A stretch of 17,871 bases of DNA from an uncultured Collinsella sp. (GTDB lineage: Bacteria; Actinomycetota; Coriobacteriia; Coriobacteriales; Coriobacteriaceae). Under the pieces are notes generated by a model. The model ran no database searches. It was not told the DNA's origin and was given only the letters and a program-made list of their open reading frames with translations. The number at the start of each line of letters is the position of its first letter. Position 1 is the first letter of the stretch. The stretch is taken from contig URZB01000007.1 of NCBI GenBank assembly GCA_900552295.1, forward strand, positions 1 through 17,871. Reading direction: 5' to 3'. Positions 5,081 to 17,830 of this stretch are shown in pieces. The position numbers and the translations under genes are program-made.

Positions 5081-5089
5081 TGATACTAT
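5081..5089 (+). promoter_or_regulatory. Candidate extended -10 promoter of dnaB
   Basis: TGATACTAT fits an extended -10 element (TG, one base, TACTAT at 5084-5089). No good -35 box is seen at the usual distance. The start would fall near 5096, about 27 nt before the dnaB ATG. The region also has an inverted repeat GTCCT-ATATAC-AGGAC (5006-5021) of unknown meaning. Confidence 0.4.
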
Positions 5090-5122
5090 GGATGCTCGCA
5101 AGCGATATGAATAAGGATGCTC

Positions 5123-6514
5123 ATGGCATATGACGATAGGGAGACCGGGCTGACGGTCGAGGACCGCGGCTCAAAGTTGGGTCTTCCCCAAAACCAAGAT
5201 GCAGAGGCCAATGTGCTGGCCGCTATGCTGCTATCGCCCGAGGTGGTCGAAGAAGCCCAGGTCGAGCTGCAGCCCGATGACTTCTACCGGCCCATTCATA
5301 AGACCATCTATACCGCGATGGTCGATATGTACAACAGCCGCATTCCCATCGACTCCATCTCGCTGATCGATTACCTGCGAAGCATCAACAAGCTCGATGC
5401 CGTGGGCGGCGAAGCGTACATTTTGGAGTTGATGGGTCAGACCCTGTCGCTCGTCAACTGGCAGCATCATGCCGCCATCGTTCGCCGCGATTCGATGCTG
5501 CGTGAGCTGATCGGCGCCACCAACGAGATCAACGCGCTGGCATATAATGCCCCCACCGACACCAAAGAGGTTGTCGAGCTGGCCGAGAGCAAGCTGCTCA
5601 AGGTTACGGCGCGCGAGGTCAAGTCGAGTTACAAGACGTTGACCGAGTTTATGGTCGAGGCCTATAACGAGGCCGAGGAAGTGTGCCAGGCCGGTGGCCA
5701 GGCTGCGGGCGTGCCCACGGGCTTCCCGTCGCTCGACCGCATGCTCATGGGCTTCCGCGAGGGTCAGCTCATCATTATCGGCGCCCGTCCTGCTGTAGGT
5801 AAGACGTCGTTCGCTCTGAACCTGGCACTTAACGCTGCCGCTGCTGGTTATACCGTCGGCTTCTTCTCGCTGGAGATGTCGGGCAAGGAAATTGCCCAGC
5901 GTCTGATTTGCGCCTACGCCATGATCTCGATCAGTGACTTCCGCATGGGCCGTATTAGCCCCGAACAGTGGGCCAATATCAACGAGGCCACGCAGACCTT
6001 GTCCAAGCTCGATATTCTGATTGACGATACGCCCGGCACCACAGTGACCGAGATTCGCGCCAAGAGCCGCCGTATGCTCCATAACAAGGAGAAGGCAATC
6101 ATCATCCTGGACTACCTGCAGCTGGTGAGTCCTCCGCCGGGACGCCGCTCCGAGAGCCGTACCGTCGAGGTTTCGGAGATGTCGCGTGGTCTGAAGATCA
6201 TGGCCAAGGAGCTCAAGATCCCGCTCATCGCGCTGTCGCAGCTCTCGCGTCAGGTCGAATCCCGTACCGGCAAGCGCCCGCAGCTTTCCGACCTTCGTGA
6301 ATCGGGCTCCATCGAGCAGGACGCCGATATCGTCATGTTCTTGGACCGCTCCGCCGACGAGGCCGAAGCCTCGCGCGACGATCGACCCGACGAGGGCGTT
6401 ACGCGTATCGTCGTGGCCAAGAACCGTTCGGGCCCGATCGGCGACGTCGACCTGATGTTCCTGCCGGCATCCACCAAGTTCTATGAGCTTGATGGGGCAC
6501 ATGCCGAGGAGTAG
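5123..6514 (+). CDS. dnaB: Replicative DNA helicase DnaB
   Basis: The protein has 463 residues, normal for DnaB. The N-terminal primase-interaction domain contains LPQNQDAEANVLAAMLLSPE. The RecA-like motor carries Walker A GARPAVGKT (220-228, K227), FFSLEMSG, Walker B IIILDYLQL with D330, and the SQLSRQVESR, DLRESGSIEQDAD and MFLDR motifs. There is no sign of an intein, which some dnaB genes carry. DnaB forms a hexamer that unwinds DNA at the replication fork. The start is set at ATG 5123 because AAGGA (5113-5117) lies 5 nt upstream. The ATG at 5117 overlaps that ribosome binding site. It is transcribed separately from the rpsF operon, which ends in a terminator, and is followed 93 nt later by purA. 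Confidence 0.98.
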   Translation: MAYDDRETGLTVEDRGSKLGLPQNQDAEANVLAAMLLSPEVVEEAQVELQPDDFYRPIHKTIYTAMVDMYNSRIPIDSISLIDYLRSINKLDAVGGEAYILELMGQTLSLVNWQHHAAIVRRDSMLRELIGATNEINALAYNAPTDTKEVVELAESKLLKVTAREVKSSYKTLTEFMVEAYNEAEEVCQAGGQAAGVPTGFPSLDRMLMGFREGQLIIIGARPAVGKTSFALNLALNAAAAGYTVGFFSLEMSGKEIAQRLICAYAMISISDFRMGRISPEQWANINEATQTLSKLDILIDDTPGTTVTEIRAKSRRMLHNKEKAIIILDYLQLVSPPPGRRSESRTVEVSEMSRGLKIMAKELKIPLIALSQLSRQVESRTGKRPQLSDLRESGSIEQDADIVMFLDRSADEAEASRDDRPDEGVTRIVVAKNRSGPIGDVDLMFLPASTKFYELDGAHAEE

Positions 6515-6541
6515 GACAGGCGCCCGTTGCACGGGTATACT
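6513..6541 (+). promoter_or_regulatory. Candidate promoter of purA
   Basis: AGGACA (6513-6518), a 17-bp spacer and TATACT (6536-6541) lie at the end of dnaB and in the gap. The -10 is close to consensus and the -35 matches four of six positions. The leader would be about 60 nt. Confidence 0.45.
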
Positions 6542-6598
6542 GGGAATGTTTTGTGCTTCTGCGTGCCGGCATGGCGCGTAGACAGTCCATGAATGTGA

Positions 6599-7894
<1,296 letters not shown>

Positions 7895-7916
7895 TCGGGA
7901 CTATTTGGTTATTGCG

Positions 7917-7989
7917 ATATACCCCTTTGCAGCCCGGACGGGCGGCCGAGGGGTATATTTGCTTGCAAAGGGCTCGCGCGGAGCGGGCC
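7917..7989 (+). promoter_or_regulatory. purD leader with mutually exclusive hairpins
   Basis: Three pairings can be drawn. A is 7917-7926 with 7949-7958 (10 bp, ATATACCCCT/AGGGGTATAT) enclosing a small GCCC-GGAC-GGGC hairpin. B is 7923-7931 with 7964-7972 (9 bp, CCCTTTGCA/TGCAAAGGG). C is 7971-7977 with 7983-7989 (7 bp, one G-U). A and B share 7923-7926, and B and C share 7971-7972, so A plus C and B alone are alternatives. A is followed by a short T-run (TATATTT), weak for a terminator. The region precedes the purD ribosome binding site by 11 nt. It could be a purA terminator, a conditional attenuator or a leader switch. Confidence 0.45.
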
Positions 7990-8012
7990 GTTCATCCATA
8001 GAGGAGGCACCC

Positions 8013-9317
8013 TTGAAGGCGGACACTCAAACCATCGACATCCTGTTGTTGGGCAGCGGCGGCCGCGAGCATGCTTTGGCAGCCAAGCTCGCAGCATCAC
8101 CGCGCGCCGGCAAGCTCTACATTGCGCCGGGCAACGGCGGCACCGCGAGCTGCGGCGAGAACGTTGTTCTCGACGACTGCGATCCTGCGGCCGTGGCGGC
8201 GTTTGCGCAGAGCCACGGATGCGGACTTGTGGTAATTGGCCCCGAGGCTCCGCTCGTGGCGGGCGTTGCCGATGCCGTGCGTGCGGCGGGCATTCCCTGC
8301 TTTGGCCCGGGTGCCGAGGGCGCTCAGATGGAGGGTTCCAAGTTATTCTCCAAGCAGCTCATGGAGCGTGCCGGCATTCCGACGGCCGCCTACGGCTCGT
8401 TTACTGACGAGGCTTCGGCTCTTGCCTATGTGCGCGAGCAGGGCGCCCCGCTGGTCGTGAAGGCTGACGGCCTGGCCGCGGGCAAGGGCGTTATCGTGGC
8501 AACCGAGCTTGCGCAGGCCGAAGAGGCCGTGCGCGAGTGTTTTGGCGGCACCTTTGGCGATGCCGGCAATACCGTGGTCATCGAGGAGATGCTGGTTGGC
8601 CCCGAGTGCTCGCTGCTGGCCTTTACCGACGGCAAGACCGTGCGTCCTATGGCCACCTCGCAGGATCACAAGCGTGCACTCGAGGGCGACAAGGGCCCCA
8701 ACACCGGTGGCATGGGCGTCTACAGCCCGGTACCCATCGTGACCGACGAAGAGCACGCCACCATGGTGAAGGTCATGGAGCAGACCGTGGCCGAGCTTGC
8801 TGTCGAGGGCATCGACTACCGCGGCTGTCTGTATGGCGGCTTTATGCTCACCCCCGCCGGCCCCAAGGTGCTGGAGTTCAACGCCCGCTTTGGCGACCCC
8901 GAGACGCAGGTCGTGCTGCCGCGCCTCAAGAACGACCTGGTCGAGGTTATGCTCGCCTGCGCCAACTGCGAGCTTGATCAGATTGAGCTCGACTGGCGTG
9001 ACGAGTGGGCTGTGGCTGTTGTCCTGACGAGCGCGGGCTACCCCGGCAGCTACGAGAAGGGCAAAGTCATCACCGGCATCGCCGACGCCGAGGCCATGGA
9101 GAACGTGACCGTGTACCATGCCGGCACCGCCGTGGTGGACGGTCAGCTCGTGACCAACGGTGGCCGTGTGCTTGCCGTGACCGCGCTGGGCGACACGTTT
9201 GAGAACGCCCGCAACCTTGCCTACGAGGCCTGCGAGAAGATTGATTTTGAGGGCAAGACCCTGCGTCATGACATCGGCCTGCGCGCGCTGCGTGGCCGCG
9301 ACGCCTGGGATGCCTAA
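8013..9317 (+). CDS. purD: Phosphoribosylamine-glycine ligase (GAR synthetase)
   Basis: The protein has 434 residues, normal for PurD. GSGGREHA (14-21) begins the N-terminal domain, and [11 protein letters not shown] follows. The ATP-grasp region includes [33 protein letters not shown] and [13 protein letters not shown], and the C-terminal domain includes [10 protein letters not shown]. The enzyme makes glycinamide ribonucleotide from phosphoribosylamine, glycine and ATP, the second step of purine synthesis. The start is TTG at 8013, 5 nt after GAGGAGG (8001-8007). The frame is open further upstream, but that part covers the structured leader. The stop codon is 21 nt before the Nudix gene, so the two are probably co-transcribed. 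Confidence 0.97.
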   Translation: MKADTQTIDILLLGSGGREHALAAKLAASPRAGKLYIAPGNGGTASCGENVVLDDCDPAAVAAFAQSHGCGLVVIGPEAPLVAGVADAVRAAGIPCFGPGAEGAQMEGSKLFSKQLMERAGIPTAAYGSFTDEASALAYVREQGAPLVVKADGLAAGKGVIVATELAQAEEAVRECFGGTFGDAGNTVVIEEMLVGPECSLLAFTDGKTVRPMATSQDHKRALEGDKGPNTGGMGVYSPVPIVTDEEHATMVKVMEQTVAELAVEGIDYRGCLYGGFMLTPAGPKVLEFNARFGDPETQVVLPRLKNDLVEVMLACANCELDQIELDWRDEWAVAVVLTSAGYPGSYEKGKVITGIADAEAMENVTVYHAGTAVVDGQLVTNGGRVLAVTALGDTFENARNLAYEACEKIDFEGKTLRHDIGLRALRGRDAWDA

Positions 9318-9338
9318 AGTCCGAGAGGGATGAGACGG

Positions 9339-10034
9339 ATGGACGAGAAGAACGAAGAGCTCGTGGATGCGCAGATCGTCGAAGAGGACAGCCGCATGTA
9401 TGGGCACGCCGAGGGCGAGCCTGGTGGCGAGGTCGCTGACGAGCCGGCGCTGGTGCTGGGCGACGACGACCCGCACGATGCCGAGCTGCACGAGAAGATT
9501 CTTTCGGAGGAGTGCGCCTGGAAGGGCAAGATCCTCGACGTCCACCGTCTTGAGGTTGAGCTGCCCAACGGTCACCGCAGCGCCCGCGATATCGTTCGCC
9601 ATCCGGGTGCGGCGGCCGTTGTGGCGCTGACCGAGAGCGGCAAGATCGTACTGGTGCGTCAGTACCGCACCGCCATCGACCGCGTGACGGTCGAGATTCC
9701 CGCCGGCAAGCTCGATCCAGGCGAGGACCCGCTCGATTGCGCCAAGCGCGAGCTGCATGAGGAGACGGGCTTTAGGGCCGGTCGCATTCGCTTTTTGACG
9801 TCGATCGTCACGTCCTGCGGCTTCTGTGACGAGATCATTCACATCTACCTGGCCACCAAGCTCGAGTTCGATGCACCCAACCCCGATGATGACGAGTTTG
9901 TCAACGTTGATCTGGTGCCGCTGCACGAGCTGATCGACGCCGTGCTCGACGGCAAGATCGAAGACGCCAAGACCGTCGTGGGCGCCTTGGCCTGCGATAG
10001 CATCGCGCACCGCTTGGGCGGAGCCGATCTTTAA
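9339..10034 (+). CDS. Nudix hydrolase, ADP-ribose pyrophosphatase-like
   Basis: The protein has 231 residues. The complete Nudix box runs from G123 to F145 (G-x5-E-x7-REL-x-EE-x-GF, with R137, E138, E141 and E142), the metal and catalytic site. WKGKILDVHRLEVELPNG (61-78), VLVRQYR (105-111) and EIPAGKLDPGE (119-129) are typical of the ADP-ribose pyrophosphatase group, which hydrolyses ADP-ribose to AMP and ribose 5-phosphate. The first 55 residues are a strongly acidic, low-complexity extension not part of the fold. ATG 9339 is preferred over ATG 9330 because GAGAGGG (9323-9329) directly touches the latter. It lies 21 nt after purD. Substrate specificity cannot be settled from sequence. Confidence 0.9.
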   Translation: MDEKNEELVDAQIVEEDSRMYGHAEGEPGGEVADEPALVLGDDDPHDAELHEKILSEECAWKGKILDVHRLEVELPNGHRSARDIVRHPGAAAVVALTESGKIVLVRQYRTAIDRVTVEIPAGKLDPGEDPLDCAKRELHEETGFRAGRIRFLTSIVTSCGFCDEIIHIYLATKLEFDAPNPDDDEFVNVDLVPLHELIDAVLDGKIEDAKTVVGALACDSIAHRLGGADL

Positions 10035-10046
10035 CGAGTGGGGATA

Positions 10047-10085
10047 GCCCTGGGACAAGTAGTACTGATTGCTTTGTCCCGGGGC
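10047..10085 (+). terminator. Stem-loop after the Nudix gene, possible terminator
   Basis: GCCCTGGGACAA (10047-10058) pairs with TTGTCCCGGGGC (10074-10085) as 12 bp with one G-U pair and a 15-nt loop. What follows (CTTACATTGCTGATATTTCTTT) is T-rich but not a clean T-run, so termination may be partial. It separates the purD-Nudix unit from the ABC transporter gene. Confidence 0.5.
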
Positions 10086-10116
10086 CTTACATTGCTGATA
10101 TTTCTTTGAGGATCAC

Positions 10117-11889
10117 ATGCTGAAGAGGTTTCTTTCGTATTACGAGCCCCAGATGGGGCTTTTTGTTGCCGATACTGTTTGCGCCCTGGTGCTTGCCGCC
10201 ATCGACCTGGCGTTTCCTATTATTCTGCGCAATCTGACTGGTGGGCTCTTTACCCAGGGTCAGGCTGCTATTATGCAGGCGCTCGGTATGATCGCGGTTG
10301 GTCTGGTGCTGATGTATGCCATCCGTTGCGCCTGTCGCTACTTTGTGAGTTACTGGGGCCACGTGATGGGCGCGCGCATGGAGTCCAAGATGCGCGAGGA
10401 CCTGTTCGATCAGTACGAGCGCTTTAGCTTTGCGTACTTCGATCGCAACAGCTCGGGTGACATGATGAGCCGCGTGGTCAACGACCTGTTCGATATCTGC
10501 GAGGCGGCACACCACGTGCCCGAGTGGATTATCATCTGCGGCATCGAGATCGTCGGCTCGTTTGTGATCCTCTTTGCTATTGCCCCGGTGCTGGCGCTTG
10601 CTATGGCCGTGGTGACGGCGGTGTTTGCGGCCATCATGTTTTGGCAGAACATGCGCATGCGCGAGGTCTTTAGCGACAACCGCAAAAAGATCAGTGGTAT
10701 TAATGCTCAGCTGCAGGATTCGCTGGCCGGCATGCGCGTGGTCAAGAGTTTTGCGAACGAGGAGGCTGAACGCTCCAAGTTCCGCGCCTCCAACGACCGC
10801 TATCTTTCGTCCAAAGAGAATATGTATCACGCCATGGGCGTTTACACTGCGACGTATGGCCTGCTCTCGGGCGTGTTGTACGTGATCGTGGTGCTGCTGG
10901 GTGGTTGGCTGGTGGCGCAAGGCCAACTGCAGGCGGTCGATATGGCGACCTTCGCGCTCTACATTTCACTGTTCTGCACGCCGCTCGAGACGCTCGTCAA
11001 TTCGGCCGAAACGTATCAGAAGGCCATCGCCGGCTTTAAGCGCATGGACGAGGTGCTTTCGACCGCCCCGGATATCCAGGATAAGCCGGATGCCGCGGAC
11101 CTGCAGGTGACGGCAGGCGCGGTTGAATATCGCGACGTGTGCTTTAGCTACGAGGATGTTGAGTTGGGCGAGGGCGGCGCCGACGGACGCCCTGTTATCG
11201 ACCATATGAATCTGTCCATCAAGCCCGGACAGACCATTGCCCTGGTTGGCCCCTCGGGCGGCGGCAAGTCTACGACTTGTTCGCTGCTGCCGCGCTTTTA
11301 CGACGTGGCGGACGGATCCATCAGCATCGACGGCCAGGACGTGCGCGACGTGACGCAACAGAGTCTGCGCCGCGCCATTGGCCTGGTGCAGCAGGATGTC
11401 TATCTGTTTGACGGTACGATTGGCGAGAACATCGCCTACGGCAAGTCGGGCGCCACGGCAGAAGAGATCGCCGAGGCGGCCCGCCGCGCCAATATCGATA
11501 CCTTTATCGAGTCGCTTCCGCAAGGCTACGACACCGTGGTGGGCGAGCGCGGCAGCCGTCTTTCGGGCGGCCAGAAGCAGCGCGTAGCCATTGCGCGCGT
11601 GTTTCTCAAGAATCCCAAGATCCTTATTTTGGATGAGGCGACGAGTGCTCTGGATAACGAGAGCGAGGAAGCGGTGCAGGAGTCGCTCGAAGAGCTGGCG
11701 CGCGGCCGCACCACGATTATCATCGCCCACCGTCTCTCGACTATTAAGCATGCTGACGAGATTGCGACTGTTGAGCATGGTCGCGTTGTGGAACGTGGCA
11801 CGCACGAGGAGCTTCTCGCCCGTGGCGGCACCTATGCCCGTTACTATCGAATGCAGTTCGAAGGTGCGCGTGCGCACGAGCTCGACTGA
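10117..11889 (+). CDS. ABC exporter half-transporter (membrane plus ATPase)
   Basis: The protein has 590 residues. The N-terminal half (about 1-310) carries six predicted membrane segments, for example VADTVCALVLAAIDLAFPI, WIIICGIEIVGSFVILFAI and GVLYVIVVLLGGWLVA. The ATPase domain follows with Walker A GPSGGGKST (378-386, K384), signature LSGGQ (482-486), Walker B LILDEATSALD (D506, E507) and the switch histidine H538 in IIAHRLST. This is the type IV exporter layout (MsbA/BmrA-like), acting as a homodimer or as a heterodimer with another half. All ATPase motifs are intact, which favours a homodimer or the active half of a pair. The substrate (lipid, peptide or drug) cannot be read from sequence. 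GAGGA (10108-10112) precedes the ATG. The next gene starts 19 nt after its stop. Confidence 0.95.
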   Translation: MLKRFLSYYEPQMGLFVADTVCALVLAAIDLAFPIILRNLTGGLFTQGQAAIMQALGMIAVGLVLMYAIRCACRYFVSYWGHVMGARMESKMREDLFDQYERFSFAYFDRNSSGDMMSRVVNDLFDICEAAHHVPEWIIICGIEIVGSFVILFAIAPVLALAMAVVTAVFAAIMFWQNMRMREVFSDNRKKISGINAQLQDSLAGMRVVKSFANEEAERSKFRASNDRYLSSKENMYHAMGVYTATYGLLSGVLYVIVVLLGGWLVAQGQLQAVDMATFALYISLFCTPLETLVNSAETYQKAIAGFKRMDEVLSTAPDIQDKPDAADLQVTAGAVEYRDVCFSYEDVELGEGGADGRPVIDHMNLSIKPGQTIALVGPSGGGKSTTCSLLPRFYDVADGSISIDGQDVRDVTQQSLRRAIGLVQQDVYLFDGTIGENIAYGKSGATAEEIAEAARRANIDTFIESLPQGYDTVVGERGSRLSGGQKQRVAIARVFLKNPKILILDEATSALDNESEEAVQESLEELARGRTTIIIAHRLSTIKHADEIATVEHGRVVERGTHEELLARGGTYARYYRMQFEGARAHELD

Positions 11890-11908
11890 TTGATATGACA
11901 GGAAGTTT

Positions 11909-12874
11909 ATGGCTGACAAGAACCCTTTGACTCCGGAAGAAGTGACGGAGTTATTCTCCGAAATCGATGCATCCGGCGTCTTGGATCCCACGCTCGCCAA
12001 AAAGCGTACCGAGCGCATGCGTGAGAAGGAGGCTGCGGCCAAGCGCGGTGACAAAGCGGCGCTAGCGCAGCTGCGCAGCGAGGACCGCGCGAGCCAGGCA
12101 AAACATATCGACCCGCTGTCCGAGGACGATCCTTCGGGCTCGCAGGTGAGCCATACCATTACGAAGACCGCGATGGCCGTGGTCATCGGTATTTTGGTGC
12201 TGATCGTGGGCATGCAGATTGGCTACGGCGTGATGCGCCGTCTGAATACCGCCAATCTGTCCGAGAGCGTTTCGGTCGATACCGTTTCGACCGCGCTCAA
12301 GGGCGGCCTTGAGTGGGGCAACGGCTTTACGCAGTTCCCGCTCGACTTTAGCGTCGACGAGGCGGACGAGCGCACGGGTACGGTAGAGGTGACGGTGTTG
12401 GACACGTCGTCTGCCAACGAGCTCGAGCTGCTGTCCAACGGGCAGATCCAGGCCGCGGCGCTTGCGACCAACGCGCTGCTCAACGATAAGATTGACCGCG
12501 TGGTGTACAACGTGCACGCCTATATCGATGAGGACAGCAACATTCAGCACGATTCCTTCTTTGGCATGTTCCCCGCGAGGGGTCATCAGAGCGCCATTCT
12601 GACGTTCGTGTGGACCAAGAGCTCATCGACCGCTACGAACATCGACTGGAAGATGCATATCGTGAGTATGGACGACACGATTTCCGAGCGCATTCAAAAG
12701 CAGGTGAACTCGGTGTCGTCGCTGATTGAGGACCCGGTGGTGAGCCAGACCAAGATTGACGAGGAAAAGGCCGAGCGCGATCTGGAGCATCGTCTGCATG
12801 GCCGCGAGATTTTCCGCGGCGGCAAGCCCGATCGCACACCGTCCGAACTGCTGGAGCAGGACAAGAAAAAATAA
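11909..12874 (+). CDS. Single-pass membrane protein of unknown function
   Basis: The protein has 321 residues and I do not recognise a family. A charged cytoplasmic part (1-80) is rich in K, R and E, with LAKKRTERMREKEAAAKRGDKAAL suggesting a helix. One membrane segment spans about 86-108 (TKTAMAVVIGILVLIVGMQIGYGV). The rest (about 110-321) would be outside the cell, with alternating strands (VEVTVLDTSS, VYNVHAYIDE, AILTFVWTKSS, DWKMHIVSM) and a charged C-terminal tail ending DKKK. The basic residues following the membrane segment (RR at 110-111) leave the orientation uncertain. AGGA (11900-11903) is the ribosome binding site. It lies 19 nt after the ABC exporter gene and before a terminator, so it is probably a partner or accessory of that exporter. 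Confidence 0.85.
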   Translation: MADKNPLTPEEVTELFSEIDASGVLDPTLAKKRTERMREKEAAAKRGDKAALAQLRSEDRASQAKHIDPLSEDDPSGSQVSHTITKTAMAVVIGILVLIVGMQIGYGVMRRLNTANLSESVSVDTVSTALKGGLEWGNGFTQFPLDFSVDEADERTGTVEVTVLDTSSANELELLSNGQIQAAALATNALLNDKIDRVVYNVHAYIDEDSNIQHDSFFGMFPARGHQSAILTFVWTKSSSTATNIDWKMHIVSMDDTISERIQKQVNSVSSLIEDPVVSQTKIDEEKAERDLEHRLHGREIFRGGKPDRTPSELLEQDKKK

Positions 12875-12880
12875 GAGGCC

Positions 12881-12920
12881 ATCATCCCGCGTGAGCCACA
12901 AGCCTCGCGGGATGATTTTT
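12881..12920 (+). terminator. Intrinsic terminator after the exporter unit
   Basis: ATCATCCCGCG (12881-12891) pairs perfectly with CGCGGGATGAT (12906-12916) around a 14-nt loop, running into TTTTT (12916-12920). It begins 6 nt after the stop codon of the membrane protein gene. Confidence 0.9.
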
Positions 12921-13016
12921 AATCCCCGTCCTAGAAAAATCATTATGCATAGAAAGTCATAATTATCATTTCGTAAACATTTCGATGAAATTAACGCCAT
13001 GAGGCATGCTTACGGT

Positions 13017-13022
13017 TACAAT
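13017..13022 (+). promoter_or_regulatory. Candidate -10 box of carAB
   Basis: TACAAT is close to the -10 consensus. The best -35-like sequence is TTAACG (12991-12996), at a long 20-bp spacing. The upstream 12930-12990 is AT-rich, unlike the rest of the window. A start near 13029 gives a leader of about 52 nt that holds only the PyrR-type hairpin. Confidence 0.4.
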
Positions 13023-13043
13023 ACCGCGAGGCCTAACTACACA

Positions 13044-13076
13044 CCTTTAAGCCGGTCCTGTGAGACCGGGAAGGAG
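13044..13076 (+). promoter_or_regulatory. PyrR-type binding hairpin overlapping the carA RBS
   Basis: CCGGTC (13052-13057) and GACCGG (13064-13069) form a perfect 6-bp upper stem around CTGTGA. TCCTGTGAGACC (13056-13067) fits the PyrR binding loop, for which the Bacillus version is TCCAGAGAGGCT. The lower stem CCTT (13044-13047) pairs with AAGG (13071-13074), which is part of the carA Shine-Dalgarno AAGGAG (13071-13076). There is no room for an antiterminator and terminator pair. PyrR with UMP or UTP would therefore stabilise the stem and block ribosome binding, as described for mycobacterial pyr leaders. The match is seen in sequence, and the mechanism is inferred. Confidence 0.75.
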
Positions 13077-13080
13077 AACT

Positions 13081-14511
13081 ATGGCGAACAACCATACCGC
13101 GGGCGCTGCCGCCCGCACCTTCGCGCCCAGCGAGCTTTGCCAGCGTATGCTGGCCAAAACCAGCAAGGGCACCTGTGGTCCCTGCATCCTGTATCTTGAG
13201 GATGGGACCATTTTTTATGGACGTGCATGCGGCGCCGAGGGCACCGCGACCGGCGAAGTCTGCTTCAACACCTCGCTCGAGGGCTACTTTGAGGTCATGA
13301 CCGACCCGAGTTATGCCGGCCAAATCGTAACCATGACCTATCCGCAGATCGGCAACTACGGTATCGACGAGACCGACGTCCAGTCGGCCTTCCCCGGCGA
13401 CGCCGTGCGCTCTGCGAGCGCTCCGGCCATGCGCGGCATGATCGTTCGCGACATGTGCGCCACGCCTTCTAACTGGCGCTCGGCCGTCAGCGTGCCGGAG
13501 TACCTGCGCGCACACGGCATCGTTGCTATCGAGGGTGTCGACACCCGCGCTCTGGTGCGCCATCTGCGCGACAATGGTTCCAAGATGGGCATTATCTCGA
13601 CCGAGATCTTCGACGTCGACGAGCTTGCCGAGCGTCTGGCCGCAGCGCCTACGCTGGTAGGCGAGAACCTGGTCAAGACCGTAAGTTGCCCCGCGCCTCA
13701 TGAGTTTGTGGCCGCCGACCTGCCTGCCACGCATGGCTTTGCGCTTTCGACTGCCGCTCCTGCCCGTCACAAAGTGGTCGCCTACGACTGCGGTGTGAAG
13801 CGCGGCATTCTGGAAGGGCTGGTCCGCGCCGGCTGCGACCTTACCGTCGTGCCGTGGAATACGCCCGCGAGCGAGGTGCTCGACATGAATCCCGACGGCG
13901 TCTTTTTGTCCAATGGCCCCGGCGACCCCGACGCCGTGGTGGAGACCTACGAGCAGGTGCAGCAGCTGATCGGCAAGGTGCCGGTCTTTGGTATTTGCCT
14001 TGGTCACCAGATGATCAGCCTGGCCTGCGGCGCCCAGATGGAAAAGCTTAAGTTTGGTCACCGCGGTGGCAACCAGCCGGTCATGAACCTGGTAAGCCGT
14101 CGCGTGGAGATCACCGCACAAAACCATGGCTTTGGCCTGCTGTTCCCCAGCTTGGGCAAGCTTGTCCCCGAGCTTTCCGGCGGCGAGACCGAGCATGCGG
14201 CCGATGGAGATCTGCGCGTCTGGGTGCGCCGCGGAATCGCGCCGGTCGTGATGAACGAGCGCTTTGGCCGCATTCGCCTGACGCACGTGAACCTCAACGA
14301 CGGCACCGCCGAGGGCATCCAGCTGCTCGACGCCCCGTGCTTCTCGGTCCAGTACCACCCCGAGGCCTCGCCTGGCCCCACCGATGCTCACTATCTCTTT
14401 ACCGCCTTTACGCGACTCATGGACGGCGAGGAGAACTACCTGGACATCGACACCGCGAAGGACCGCCTGGCTGGCTGGAATTTCGCCGAGACTGAGACCG
14501 AGGAGAACTAA
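13081..14511 (+). CDS. carA: Carbamoyl-phosphate synthetase small subunit (glutaminase)
   Basis: The protein has 476 residues, much longer than the 382 of E. coli CarA. The N-terminal CarA domain starts about 30 residues late ([12 protein letters not shown] at about 38) and includes [20 protein letters not shown]. The class I glutaminase domain has nucleophile C306 in GICLGHQ and the H426/E428 pair in [15 protein letters not shown] (348-352) and THVNLNDGT (401-409) are separated by 48 residues where E. coli has about 12. The C-terminus is also about 20 residues longer. It supplies ammonia from glutamine to CarB for carbamoyl phosphate, used for pyrimidines and arginine. ATG 13081 follows AAGGAG by 4 nt. 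The carB ribosome binding site is inside its last codons. Confidence 0.96.
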   Translation: MANNHTAGAAARTFAPSELCQRMLAKTSKGTCGPCILYLEDGTIFYGRACGAEGTATGEVCFNTSLEGYFEVMTDPSYAGQIVTMTYPQIGNYGIDETDVQSAFPGDAVRSASAPAMRGMIVRDMCATPSNWRSAVSVPEYLRAHGIVAIEGVDTRALVRHLRDNGSKMGIISTEIFDVDELAERLAAAPTLVGENLVKTVSCPAPHEFVAADLPATHGFALSTAAPARHKVVAYDCGVKRGILEGLVRAGCDLTVVPWNTPASEVLDMNPDGVFLSNGPGDPDAVVETYEQVQQLIGKVPVFGICLGHQMISLACGAQMEKLKFGHRGGNQPVMNLVSRRVEITAQNHGFGLLFPSLGKLVPELSGGETEHAADGDLRVWVRRGIAPVVMNERFGRIRLTHVNLNDGTAEGIQLLDAPCFSVQYHPEASPGPTDAHYLFTAFTRLMDGEENYLDIDTAKDRLAGWNFAETETEEN

Positions 14512-14512
14512 C

Positions 14513-17827
<3,315 letters not shown>

Positions 17828-17830
17828 TTG

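Noticed and set aside
12930..12990. AT-rich tract before carA as a Fur-type operator
   Set aside because: The pieces TCATAATTATCA and ATGCAT do not form the 19-bp Fur palindrome, and the gene context is pyrimidine synthesis.
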